The position numbers were made by a program, and so were the translations under genes. The notes beneath the pieces were generated by a model. It was not told the origin of the DNA and searched no databases. It saw only the letters and a list, made by a program, of their open reading frames with translations. From Dyadobacter luteus (GTDB lineage Bacteria; Bacteroidota; Bacteroidia; Cytophagales; Spirosomataceae): 64,000 nt of DNA. Shown here piece after piece: positions 49,623 to 58,211 of the stretch. The stretch spans positions 16,001-80,000 of the forward strand of contig NZ_QNUL01000029.1 of assembly GCF_003383615.1 (NCBI RefSeq), in the 5' to 3' direction. The stretch's first letter is position 1, and each line of letters starts with the position of its first letter.

Positions 49623-50840
49623 ATGAGTAACGCCATTCAATACGAGTATAAGAAGGAATACCTCACCGTATCTGCACCTACTAAGTATAATGCCGAAAGC
49701 CTTCGTACAGAAGAAATGGTGCTCAACATGGGGCCACAGCACCCTTCAACCCACGGTGTGTTGAGGCTGGAGGTGGTAACTGACGGAGAAGTAGTGGTTG
49801 ATGTGGTGCCACATTTAGGGTATTTGCACAGATGCTTCGAAAAGCATGCAGAATCGCTACCTTTCAATCAGATCATCCCTTATGTTGACAGGCTGGATTA
49901 CGTAGCAGCAATGAATTCTGAACATGCTTATGTGATGGGCGTTGAGAGGATGTTGGGTATTGAAAATGACATTCCGAAACGAGTAGAATATATCAGAGTA
50001 CTGGTTGCTGAGCTGAACAGGTTGGCGTCTCATTTTGTGGCAATCGGAACCTATGCCATGGATATTGGTGCTTATACGCCATTTCTTTGGATGATGCGGG
50101 ATCGTGAACAGATACTCAAATTGCTTGAATGGGTTTGCGGAGCGAGAATGCTTTATAATTATGTCTGGATCGGGGGGCTGTTTTATGACCTTCCGGTAGG
50201 GTTTGAAGAGAGGTGTGCAGAATTTATCAAGTATTTGAAACCAAAGCTGGAAGAGCTTCAGCATCTTGTGATTGATAATAAAATATTTGTGGAACGTACG
50301 ATTAATGTTGGCGTACTTCCGTTGCCGGTTGCCATTAATTACGGATGTACCGGTCCCATGCTCAGAGCGTCGGGCTTGCGCTATGATCTTAGAAAAGTGG
50401 ATGGATATTCTGTATACCCTGAGCTCGATTTTGACGTGCCGATCGGAGAAGGGAAGCTGGGGACTGTCGGCGATAGCTGGGACAGAACCTGGGTTCGTGT
50501 TCTGGAGTGCCGGGAGTCGATACGAATTATTGAACAAAGTCTTGAAAAGCTAACCAAGGAGCACAAAAGGACATCTGATTTTGATCCTCAGGCGCTGGTT
50601 CCTAAGAAGATAAGGCCGAAAGCCATGGACTTTTATACCAGAGCAGAAAATCCGAAAGGGGAACTGGGCTTTTTCTTCAGAACAGACGGACGGTCCGATA
50701 TTCCTGTGCGGTGCAAGGCGAGGGCTTGCTCGTTCAACAATCTTTCGGTGATCGGGGAGATGTCGAAAGGAGCATTACTTGCCGACCTTGTGGCCATTAT
50801 AGGATCTATTGATGTGGTAATGGGTGAGGTGGATCGGTAG
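49623..50840 (+). CDS. nuoD: NADH-quinone oxidoreductase subunit D, isolated gene
   Basis: Protein of 405 residues, the 49-kDa subunit of complex I, part of the quinone-binding site. Marks: NMGPQHPSTHGVLRLEVVTDG with the quinone-ligand His, PHLGYLHRCFEKHAE, VDRLDYVAAMNSEHAYVMG, GARMLYNYVWIGGL, GCTGPMLRASGLRYDLRK, and the typical end VVMGEVDR. The open frame extends back to 49560 into the preceding gene; ATG 49623 (MSNAIQYEYK) is the start. Nothing else of complex I is in the window: it stands behind a glycosidase and before a G-rich repeat array. It keeps all signature residues, so it is probably functional. Confidence 0.92.
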   Translation: MSNAIQYEYKKEYLTVSAPTKYNAESLRTEEMVLNMGPQHPSTHGVLRLEVVTDGEVVVDVVPHLGYLHRCFEKHAESLPFNQIIPYVDRLDYVAAMNSEHAYVMGVERMLGIENDIPKRVEYIRVLVAELNRLASHFVAIGTYAMDIGAYTPFLWMMRDREQILKLLEWVCGARMLYNYVWIGGLFYDLPVGFEERCAEFIKYLKPKLEELQHLVIDNKIFVERTINVGVLPLPVAINYGCTGPMLRASGLRYDLRKVDGYSVYPELDFDVPIGEGKLGTVGDSWDRTWVRVLECRESIRIIEQSLEKLTKEHKRTSDFDPQALVPKKIRPKAMDFYTRAENPKGELGFFFRTDGRSDIPVRCKARACSFNNLSVIGEMSKGALLADLVAIIGSIDVVMGEVDR

Positions 50841-51205
50841 GGGGCATAGGGAGAAGGGCATTGGGCAGTTCCGGTCTGAACTACGCAGTAGGTCTGAACT
50901 GTTGCAGAGGTTAGGGCAGTGGGTAGAGGGGGCAGTTCCGGTCTGAATGACGCAGTCAGTCTGAACGGATGCAGGGGTTAGGGCAAAGGGCATTGGGCAG
51001 AGGCAACGTTCCGGTCTGAAACTACGCAGTAGGTCTGAACGGTTACAGAGGTTAGGGCAAGGGGGATTGGGCAGAGGGACGTTCCGGTCTGAATGACGCA
51101 GTCAGTCTGAACGGCTACAGGGGTTAGGGCAAAGGGCAGTGGGTAGAGGGGGCAGTTCCGGTCTGAATGACGCAGTCAGTCTGAATGGCTGCAGAGGTTA
51201 GCAGA
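50841..51205. repeat. Tandem ~70-bp array with micro-hairpins and G-quadruplex-type G-runs
   Basis: Five copies of TTCCGGTCTGA start at 50869, 50936, 51009, 51082 and 51156 (steps 67, 73, 73, 74). Each is followed by a 4-bp hairpin: CTAC-GCA-GTAG in copies 1 and 3, TGAC-GCA-GTCA in copies 2, 4 and 5. Then comes a second GTCTGAA and a G-rich tail such as GGGGTTAGGGCAAAGGG. The blocks at 50840-50865, 50974-50997, 51055-51078 and 51120-51152 each contain four or more runs of at least three G. The array fills the gap between nuoD and the asd terminator. There is no gene in it. Confidence 0.85.
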
Positions 51206-51233
51206 TAGGGACGAAACATGATGTAAAGCATAT

Positions 51234-51264
51234 AAAAAGAGCTTCCTTTTGAGAAGCTCTTTTT
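51234..51264. terminator. Bidirectional terminator after asd
   Basis: AAAAAGAGCTTC (51234-51245) pairs with GAAGCTCTTTTT (51253-51264). It has A- and T-runs on both sides and can stop asd transcription as well as read-through from the repeat array. Confidence 0.85.
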
Positions 51265-51301
51265 GCGTTATTCAGATATGAAATTATAATTGCTGAGTAG
51301 C

Positions 51302-52294
51302 TTAAACAAGCTCATTTTTCAACAGGAATTCAGCGATTTGTACTGTGTTGGTAGCTGCACCCTTGCGTAGGTTATCAGCAACGATCCACAAGTTCAGCGT
51401 ATTGGGTTGAGATTCGTCACGACGGATACGACCTACAAATGTTTCATCCTTACCGTGTGCTGTCAATGGCATCGGGTAAACAGCATTTTTAGGATCATCC
51501 TGAAGAATTACACCATCAGCTGCGCTAAGAATAGCTCTTACTTCTTCCAGATCGAAATCATTTTCGAACTCAATATTAACTGCCTCTGAGTGACCGCCAA
51601 TCGTTGGAATACGGACAGTAGTTGCTGTTACTGCAATGCTGTCGTCACCCATGATTTTTTTGGTTTCATTGGTCATTTTCATTTCTTCCTTCGTGTAGCC
51701 GTTATCAAGGAATACGTCAATATGCGGCAGTACATTCAGGTCAATCTGGTGCGGGTACACTTTACCTTTACTATGATCGCCAGCTCTTTCAGAAAACAAC
51801 TGATCTACCGCAGCTTTACCAGTACCTGTAACAGATTGGTAAGTTGATACAACTACACGTTTGATTTTATATTTTTCATGCAAAGGATTCAGAACAACTA
51901 CCATCTGGATGGTCGAGCAGTTCGGGTTTGCAATGATCTTATCTTCCTTCGTCAGCTCTTTCGCGTTGATTTCTGGAACTACGAGTTTTTTCGTAGGATC
52001 CATTCTCCAGGCAGAAGAGTTGTCGATAACAGTAATGCCTGCTTCCGCAAAACGAGGAGCGAGTTCAAGTGATGTACCACCACCAGCAGAAAAAATCGCT
52101 ATTTCAGGTTTGGCTACAATGGCATCTTCGAACCCGATCACCTTTATCTGTTTACCCTTGAATGTAATTTCCTTACCAACAGATCTTTCTGAAGCCACTG
52201 CTAACAGTTCAGTTACCGGAAAATTACGCTCTTCGAGCACTTTAAGGATTTCGCCGCCTACCAAGCCGGTAGCGCCTACCACTGCGATTTTCAT
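51302..52294 (-). CDS. asd: Aspartate-semialdehyde dehydrogenase
   Basis: Protein of 330 residues. It reduces aspartyl phosphate to the semialdehyde, the second step of the aspartate pathway after lysC. NADPH-binding start KIAVVGATGLVGGEILKVLE, FSAGGGTSLELAPRFAEAG, the catalytic Cys in ANPNCSTIQMVV, the TYQSVTGTGKAAVDQL motif and RIPTIGGHSEAVNIEFE (substrate His/Arg). A TAAATTTG box at 52371-52378 is its promoter, and a strong terminator follows. There is no lysA or dapA near it. Confidence 0.96.
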   Translation of the reverse strand: MKIAVVGATGLVGGEILKVLEERNFPVTELLAVASERSVGKEITFKGKQIKVIGFEDAIVAKPEIAIFSAGGGTSLELAPRFAEAGITVIDNSSAWRMDPTKKLVVPEINAKELTKEDKIIANPNCSTIQMVVVLNPLHEKYKIKRVVVSTYQSVTGTGKAAVDQLFSERAGDHSKGKVYPHQIDLNVLPHIDVFLDNGYTKEEMKMTNETKKIMGDDSIAVTATTVRIPTIGGHSEAVNIEFENDFDLEEVRAILSAADGVILQDDPKNAVYPMPLTAHGKDETFVGRIRRDESQPNTLNLWIVADNLRKGAATNTVQIAEFLLKNELV

Positions 52295-52370
52295 TCTTGC
52301 ATTAAGATTAAAATGAATTATTAATTAAAACTTGAAATTTTCTCTTTGTCAGAGGCCCTGAAAAGAGCCG

Positions 52371-52378
52371 CAAATTTA
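52371..52378 (-). promoter_or_regulatory. -7 element of asd
   Basis: The minus strand reads TAAATTTG, exact TAnnTTTG. The leader to the ATG at 52294 is about 70 nt. Confidence 0.5.
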
Positions 52379-52478
52379 CGTGTAAATTTAGAAAAAATGG
52401 TGTTTTGTTCTGATTTCTCAAAATACGGGTACTGAATAAGTATATCGTATTCAATTATTTCAGTACAAATATCGGGTG

Positions 52479-52862
52479 TTATGCGAGTACAGCTGTAAAT
52501 TCTATCTCCACAAGATAATCAGGAGATACCAGCGCGCTGATTTCATATATACCAGTTGTAGGCTTTATATCCCCGAAAAATGCACCATGAGCCCGTGCGA
52601 TCTCATCGAAATGGGCGATTTTAGTAGTGAAAATACGCGTGCGTACAACATCCGATAAGCTAGCTCCTGCATCTTCCAGCACTTTTGCAATTCTTTCAAT
52701 GATATTGTGGGTTTGAGCATAAGCATCGTCGGCTTTTACCTTATCACCATCAACGATAGCAACAGTGCCTGCCACTTCCACAATATTTCCAATGCGTACT
52801 GCACGGCAGTAGCCCATTTTATCTTCCCATGGAGATCCGGAAAGGATATTTTGTCTTGACAT
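52479..52862 (-). CDS. RidA-family protein (YjgF/YER057c type)
   Basis: Protein of 127 residues. RidA members hydrolyse reactive enamine/imine intermediates. Here the family core is readable: MGYCRAVRIGNIVEVAGTVA, AYAQTHNIIERIAKVLEDAG, VVRTRIFTTKIAHFDEIARA, and the C-terminal YLVEIEFTAVLA with the conserved Glu. The catalytic Arg expected near the C-terminal half is in the VVRTRIF segment. It belongs to the less defined Rid sub-branches since the N-terminal residues (SGSPWEDKMGYCRA) differ from classic RidA. A single gene, with the asd gene downstream in the same direction (184-bp gap). Confidence 0.87.
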   Translation of the reverse strand: MSRQNILSGSPWEDKMGYCRAVRIGNIVEVAGTVAIVDGDKVKADDAYAQTHNIIERIAKVLEDAGASLSDVVRTRIFTTKIAHFDEIARAHGAFFGDIKPTTGIYEISALVSPDYLVEIEFTAVLA

Positions 52863-52964
52863 TTCAGATTGAGCGTTAAAGTTTTTGTAAAGATATTGAC
52901 GCTTTTTTAAGAATTCTACCTTACAACTGTTTATTTGTTGAAAAAATGATATTTAAAACTTTGC

Positions 52965-55121
52965 CTAATATGAAGGATATTCCTCTTCCATAATAGCCAA
53001 TGCCAGCTTAATCTGGCCATAATCATATTGTTCATTCAGGAGCTCGAACAATGGCTTTAGTGCGCTGTCTTTACGAATACTCATTTCCTGAGCGGCATTT
53101 GCTATGGTTTGATAACTCTTCTGATCTATCAGCGCTTTGAGATCAATGTCGTGACCATCTTCTTTCAGTTTTACCAAATGAGATAAAATAGTGACAGGAT
53201 TAAGATTCCTTTTCTCACCCATGACCTTTACAGAATAGCCTGCCTTATATAATTCCAGTGTTTCGGTATACGTAGTTCCTTTGACAATACGAGTTCCCGG
53301 CTCTGGATTCTCTTTCTCAAAAGTTACAATTTCGTTGATAAACGTTTGTCCGAAGCGCCGGTACTTTTCCGCACCAATCCCCGATATTGCTTTCATTTGG
53401 GCCTCAGAAACAGGTCTTTTCTGAGCCATTTCTGATAATGTAGCATCAGTAAAAACGACGTAGGGCGGAAGACCGAGTGCATCTGCCAACTGTTTTCGTA
53501 GTGAACGTAGTTTTTCAAACAACGCATCACGGATAATCTCCTGTTTCGGTTTCTGAACTTCAATCAATTCTTCTTCTCTTGCTTTTCGCTCCGCCAGAGG
53601 AATGAATTTAACCAGTTCTATCTTACGCTCACCTCTCAGTATTTGTTTACTGAAAGGATTAAGTTTGAAAGCATGCCCTTCGTCGTAGGCGATATCCATA
53701 GCTCCGGAGTTCAGGAGTTGCCCGATGTACTCAGCCCACTCGTCTGTACGAAGATCACGTCCAACACCAAATGTTGGGAGTCTGTCATAACCATGTTGTA
53801 ATATGCTGCGGTTCTGGCTTCCTCTCAGAATATCAATCAGCATACTCATTGCAATTTTCTCGTTGGTCCTGGTAATTGCAGAGAGTGCTTTCTGGGCAAT
53901 AACGGTTGCATCAAAGCGTGTTCTGGGATTTTGGCAAACATCACAATTACCGCAATCCTGTTCAACCGCTTCATTGAAATAGCTTAACAGTATGCGCCTG
54001 CGGCAAATATCCGCTTCAGCATATTGTTTCATGCGATTTAGTTTGGCATGTAACAGCTCTTTCTGCTCATCCGACTGTTCTGAATTATTAATCATCTCCT
54101 GTCGGGTGATGATGTCCATATAGCTGTAGAAAAGAACTGTATCGGATGGAGTTCCGTCGCGTCCCGCACGCCCTATTTCCTGATAAAAACTTTCGACATT
54201 GGACGGAAGGTTATAGTGAATCACCCAGCGTACGTTGGATTTATCTATCCCCATTCCGAAGGCGACAGTCGCCACGATGATTTGTACATCATCACGTAAA
54301 AATTCCTCCTGAACACGGGAACGGGTTTCCGCTGGCAGACCAGCATGGTAATGCGCTGCAGAAAGACCAGCTTTATTGAGGCTATTGGCTACAGTTTCAG
54401 TATTTTTTCTGCTCAGGCAATATATAATTCCTGACTGCCCTTCGCGCTTTTTGATGAAACGCTGTATCTGAGGAAGTCGTTGACGTCCGGGAAGTACACT
54501 CAGACTAAGGTTGGGCCGGTTAAAACTTGCCACAAATGTCTCTGCGTGCTCTATTCCGAGTTGCTTCAATATATCCCGCCGTGTTACACGATCGGCAGTG
54601 GCAGTCAGTGCTATCACCGGTACTTTTGGAAAACGCTGTTTGATAAGGTTCAGCTGCCGGTATTCAGGTCGGAAATCATGGCCCCAGGATGAAATACAGT
54701 GAGATTCATCTACGGCAAACAGATTTACATTCCATTCTCTCAGGAAGTCAAAAGTATTTCCTGAGAAAAGTCGTTCAGGTGCGATGTAAAGTAATTTCAG
54801 TTCCCCAATCTTCGCACGCCACATGATGTGATCTTGCTCAGAGAATGAAAGTGTTGAATTAAGATAAGCAGCTTCAATCCCATTTCCTTTCAATGTTTCA
54901 ACCTGATCTTTCATCAGTGCGATGAGAGGGGATATGACAACCGTAAGGCCAGGGCGGAGTAGGGCAGGGATCTGAAAGCAAACAGATTTTCCTCCACCTG
55001 TAGGCATTAATACAAGGCAATCTTCATTACGCATAACGGTATCAATGATCTCTGCCTGCTGAGGACGGAAAGAATCGTAACCGAAATATTTCTTTAATAT
55101 GTCTTCTTTTGTGATACTCAT
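52965..55121 (-). CDS. recQ: ATP-dependent DNA helicase RecQ
   Basis: Protein of about 718 residues. It unwinds DNA 3' to 5' during recombination and fork repair. Helicase motifs: FRPQQAEIIDTVM, MPTGGGKSVCFQIPAL (motif I), AVDESHCISSWGHDFRPEY (DESH box and aromatic loop), IALTATAD, FGMGIDKSNVRWVIHYNLP and QEIGRAGRDG. Then the RecQ zinc cluster (CRRRILL...CGNCDVC), the winged helix and an HRDC domain (LFEKLRSLRKQLADALGLPP). The C-terminal 110 residues form a further helical HTH-like extension. The frame begins at a TTG (55139) that belongs to the TATTTTTG promoter box, so ATG 55121 is the start. Confidence 0.95.
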   Translation of the reverse strand: MSITKEDILKKYFGYDSFRPQQAEIIDTVMRNEDCLVLMPTGGGKSVCFQIPALLRPGLTVVISPLIALMKDQVETLKGNGIEAAYLNSTLSFSEQDHIMWRAKIGELKLLYIAPERLFSGNTFDFLREWNVNLFAVDESHCISSWGHDFRPEYRQLNLIKQRFPKVPVIALTATADRVTRRDILKQLGIEHAETFVASFNRPNLSLSVLPGRQRLPQIQRFIKKREGQSGIIYCLSRKNTETVANSLNKAGLSAAHYHAGLPAETRSRVQEEFLRDDVQIIVATVAFGMGIDKSNVRWVIHYNLPSNVESFYQEIGRAGRDGTPSDTVLFYSYMDIITRQEMINNSEQSDEQKELLHAKLNRMKQYAEADICRRRILLSYFNEAVEQDCGNCDVCQNPRTRFDATVIAQKALSAITRTNEKIAMSMLIDILRGSQNRSILQHGYDRLPTFGVGRDLRTDEWAEYIGQLLNSGAMDIAYDEGHAFKLNPFSKQILRGERKIELVKFIPLAERKAREEELIEVQKPKQEIIRDALFEKLRSLRKQLADALGLPPYVVFTDATLSEMAQKRPVSEAQMKAISGIGAEKYRRFGQTFINEIVTFEKENPEPGTRIVKGTTYTETLELYKAGYSVKVMGEKRNLNPVTILSHLVKLKEDGHDIDLKALIDQKSYQTIANAAQEMSIRKDSALKPLFELLNEQYDYGQIKLALAIMEEEYPSY

Positions 55122-55136
55122 GAAGGAAATTTTTTG

Positions 55137-55144
55137 CAAAAATA
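55137..55144 (-). promoter_or_regulatory. -7 element of recQ
   Basis: The minus strand reads TATTTTTG followed by C; exact match. It lies between the stop of the HhH/barrel gene (55150) and the recQ ATG (55121), so recQ has its own promoter besides possible read-through. Confidence 0.5.
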
Positions 55145-55149
55145 CGGAT

Positions 55150-57264
55150 TCAAAACTGGTACATCACCTGCATTTTCAATTCGCTCCTTTTACTCCCGTT
55201 AATCTCATTGAGCCCTGAGCTGATCTTTTCAAGGTCTTTATATCTTGTTTGAGCCCATCTTAGCCATATCTTCATATGTTTTGTAACAGTAAAACGGGTC
55301 ATCAGGTAATGGCGGGTGCCCGTATCATAATAGGCGGGCAATGAGAACGCATAGAGCATGTCTTTTTCATATACATACTGCCGGCTATCGTAATTATCGG
55401 TGGCGAAATAGGCAAGTCGTGCACTGAATTCGAAGCGTTTGTACTTCCATGTAACATCCTGTGCCATTGCGAGTCCTTTTGAGGCATCGCTGTCTTTGTA
55501 TCGAAATTCGCCTCCCTGTAACCGCGTTCTGATCGAAAAACGAAGAGGGACATCATACTCAATATTGATCACAGCGCTCTTCCGAACAGACTCTACCACC
55601 GGGTATATCTGTGGTTTTCCGGTGGTGAGATTATGTGGTTTGTTCTTTTCATGAAAGAGTGCATAGGCATTAAAACGTTTATTCGGTTTCCACAAAATAT
55701 GAAAGTACAGGTCATATCCTGAAGAGGGAGCGTTAATCTGATACTTCAGCCATGGAAAACGAAAGCTGTCGTAGTAGGTGCTGAACTGCCAGCGGCGATT
55801 GGGGGAGTATCGTAATCCCCAATAGGTACCTGATTCATTAATGGGTCGCGTTGACTCACTTACGGCGTTCCCATAGAAAGTATGAAAGTCTTCGTCGTAG
55901 TGTCTCAATAGCAGGGTGAAGTCGAATGCTTTGCCCAAACCAGCAATGAGTCCGGCGATTCCGCCCAACCCGCCACTTTGCGATCTGGCGCCTTCACCGA
56001 AAAAATGAAAATTCTGCCATTGGTAATCAGCATGTACTCCAATTACCAGATTATGTTTGCCACGAAACTCAAATCTATTGTACGCTACATCTTTTTTCAA
56101 CAGAAAAGCACTGTAATGGGTATTAAGCATAGTTATACCTACTTGCCCCCGTTGTGACGGTAGTTTGTAAAGTCCGTGCAGACCAACATTTTTCTCGGAA
56201 ATAATATTGTGCTTGTCTCTCTCGGCAGGAGTACGATGGTATCCCGAAATCAAAAGAGAGGAAATTGTTGAAAGGTTTCCTTCTGCGGAAGTGTCATCCG
56301 GACTGGCATCTCTTCGCGTTCCGGAATAAAAACCGGTTACCTGAATATTTTTGGAAACGGAGTAGGTTGCGGCTATTCCCCTGAAAAAATTAGCCTCAAG
56401 TACAGATGTATAGGGGCGAAGCCCCAGTGTGCTGCGATAGGTAGTTCGTATAACTTCGGAACCTTTACCTAACGAAAACCCGGCAGCCATTACCAATCCC
56501 TGACCCGCCTGCATTTGAAAATCGCCAATGATCAGATTCTTTAGTTTTCCGCGATTCTGGATTTGGGCATGAAAAGATGTAAAGTCAGGTCCGAATATTT
56601 GTTTGCGAGGTTGCCAGTTCCACAATTGCTCCCCCGCATCTTTTTCAATACTTAATCCAAAGCTATATACACCTGTACGTGCATTGCGGTAGCGCAGGTA
56701 GCCATTGAGTGGTTTGCCGGCATAACGGGTGGAAGAAGACGAGCTGGTGTCGGTGCTTGAAAACCCTTTCTGCGTTTCAAGAATTTTACCGGATCGGAAC
56801 ATTAGAAAGTGCTGTGTGGGATTTTTCAGACTTTCTTTCAATGTCATTTGTGTGGGTTCGATGGTTACAAATGGAAGCAGCCGATAAATGGTTGGGAGAT
56901 CAAAATCCGGTACTGATTGCAATTGGTATAGAGAAATAAATGAACCCATCTGTTGTCGGTAAGCAAGCAGAGATTCTATTTGGTTATTTGTAAGGATAAA
57001 CATGGAAGCAAGTTCATCCTTTGTAACCCTGTTCAGATCTACAGGATTGGCATACAGCTGAAATAGGGATTCATATAAATCCTCATAGTTGGAATCCTCT
57101 GTAGGTATGGGAAAGAGATCCTGAATAAACCGGCTGATGTCTATTTCAGGGCGCGGAGGATTTTGGGCAGATAGCCGATAAAAGAGAAAAGATGCCAGCA
57201 ACGTAAGTTTCAGGCATCTTTTCCAGAGGGTGGCTCCGTATGCCGCTCGATGTTTTGTCAGCAT
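55150..57264 (-). CDS. HhH-domain outer membrane beta-barrel protein
   Basis: Protein of 704 residues. After an N-terminal hydrophobic signal (KRCLKLTLLASFLFYRLSAQ) there is a ComEA-like helix-hairpin-helix region at about 70-130 (NPVDLNRVTKDELASMFILT, then MGSFISLYQLQSVPDFDLPT). From about residue 150 on it has a long series of amphipathic beta strands with aromatic girdles, ending in F (KMQVMYQF), the mark of an outer membrane barrel. The combination of a DNA-type HhH module with a barrel occurs in Bacteroidota, with unknown function. DNA uptake is conceivable but unproven. It follows nadC by 23 bp and precedes recQ. Confidence 0.82.
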   Translation of the reverse strand: MLTKHRAAYGATLWKRCLKLTLLASFLFYRLSAQNPPRPEIDISRFIQDLFPIPTEDSNYEDLYESLFQLYANPVDLNRVTKDELASMFILTNNQIESLLAYRQQMGSFISLYQLQSVPDFDLPTIYRLLPFVTIEPTQMTLKESLKNPTQHFLMFRSGKILETQKGFSSTDTSSSSSTRYAGKPLNGYLRYRNARTGVYSFGLSIEKDAGEQLWNWQPRKQIFGPDFTSFHAQIQNRGKLKNLIIGDFQMQAGQGLVMAAGFSLGKGSEVIRTTYRSTLGLRPYTSVLEANFFRGIAATYSVSKNIQVTGFYSGTRRDASPDDTSAEGNLSTISSLLISGYHRTPAERDKHNIISEKNVGLHGLYKLPSQRGQVGITMLNTHYSAFLLKKDVAYNRFEFRGKHNLVIGVHADYQWQNFHFFGEGARSQSGGLGGIAGLIAGLGKAFDFTLLLRHYDEDFHTFYGNAVSESTRPINESGTYWGLRYSPNRRWQFSTYYDSFRFPWLKYQINAPSSGYDLYFHILWKPNKRFNAYALFHEKNKPHNLTTGKPQIYPVVESVRKSAVINIEYDVPLRFSIRTRLQGGEFRYKDSDASKGLAMAQDVTWKYKRFEFSARLAYFATDNYDSRQYVYEKDMLYAFSLPAYYDTGTRHYLMTRFTVTKHMKIWLRWAQTRYKDLEKISSGLNEINGSKRSELKMQVMYQF

Positions 57265-57287
57265 ACGTTATCCCATTTTTTTGAAAG

Positions 57288-58151
57288 TTAAAAGGCTTTT
57301 AAGCTTAAATCCAGACTCCTTGCCTGGTGTGTAAGTGCACCGCTGGATACACCGTCAACACCGGTTTCAGCCACAGCACGTAATGTTTTTTCTGTAATGT
57401 TTCCTGATGCTTCAGTTTCGAACCGTCCGTTAATCAGCTTCACGGCTTCTCTCATATCTTCCAGAGAAAAATTATCAAGCATGATAATATCAACTTGTCC
57501 CACGCTCAGCACTTCTTTTACTTCTTTGAGATTGCGGGTCTCAATTTCAATTTTCAGATTTCTTCCGGTTTGCTTTATATAGTTGTTAGCACTTTCAATA
57601 GCTTTCGTGATACCACCGGCATAGTCGACATGGTTATCTTTCAGCATGATCATATCGTAAAGCCCCATTCTGTGATTAACAGCTCCTCCGATGGTGACGG
57701 CCATTTTTTCAAAAATCCGGAAATTGGGCGTAGTTTTTCTTGTGTCGAGTAGTTTAACCGGCAGATCGCTGATCAGATCTGTCATCTGCCTTGCGTATGT
57801 GGCAATACCGCTCATTCTTTGCATGATATTCAGCACAAGCCTCTCCGATTTCAGTATCAGTCTGGCATTTCCTTCTACATTCAGAACGATATCGCCTTTT
57901 TTGACTGCACTTCCGTCTTTTAGTAACACCTCAATTTTTAGAACCGGATCTCCATAGAACAAAGCAGTTTCTTCAAAAATGATAAGTGCTATATCTACAC
58001 CTGCGAGTATCCCATCTTGTTTCACGAGCAGATGTGCCCGTTTAATGGCGTCCGCAGGTACAGCAGACAACGAAGAATGATCGCCATCGCCAATGTCTTC
58101 GAGCAGAGCCAGGCGAATTAAATCCCGAAGTTGATGTGGATCTGTTTCCAT
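57288..58151 (-). CDS. nadC: Nicotinate-nucleotide pyrophosphorylase (carboxylating)
   Basis: Protein of about 287 residues. It converts quinolinate and PRPP into nicotinate mononucleotide, feeding NadD (15081). Marks: LALLEDIGDGDHSSL, ERLVLNIMQRMSGIATYARQ, KLLDTRKTTPNFRIFEKMAV, GGAVNHRMGLYDMIMLKDNH and DIIMLDNFSLEDMREAV. The frame is open to 58178, but ATG 58151 (METDPHQLRDLI) fits the family better. It is co-directional with the HhH/barrel and recQ genes. nadA and nadB are not in the window. Confidence 0.94.
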   Translation of the reverse strand: METDPHQLRDLIRLALLEDIGDGDHSSLSAVPADAIKRAHLLVKQDGILAGVDIALIIFEETALFYGDPVLKIEVLLKDGSAVKKGDIVLNVEGNARLILKSERLVLNIMQRMSGIATYARQMTDLISDLPVKLLDTRKTTPNFRIFEKMAVTIGGAVNHRMGLYDMIMLKDNHVDYAGGITKAIESANNYIKQTGRNLKIEIETRNLKEVKEVLSVGQVDIIMLDNFSLEDMREAVKLINGRFETEASGNITEKTLRAVAETGVDGVSSGALTHQARSLDLSLKAF

Positions 58152-58211
58152 AATATTCAAGAGAGTGGGGTAGAACAATTGGATTTTTTAATGCATCTGA
58201 AGCTTCCCGCA

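Noticed and set aside
50841..51205. CRISPR array or coding repeat
   Set aside because: Units are directly adjacent with almost constant content and no spacers, and no reading frame runs through; there is no gene.
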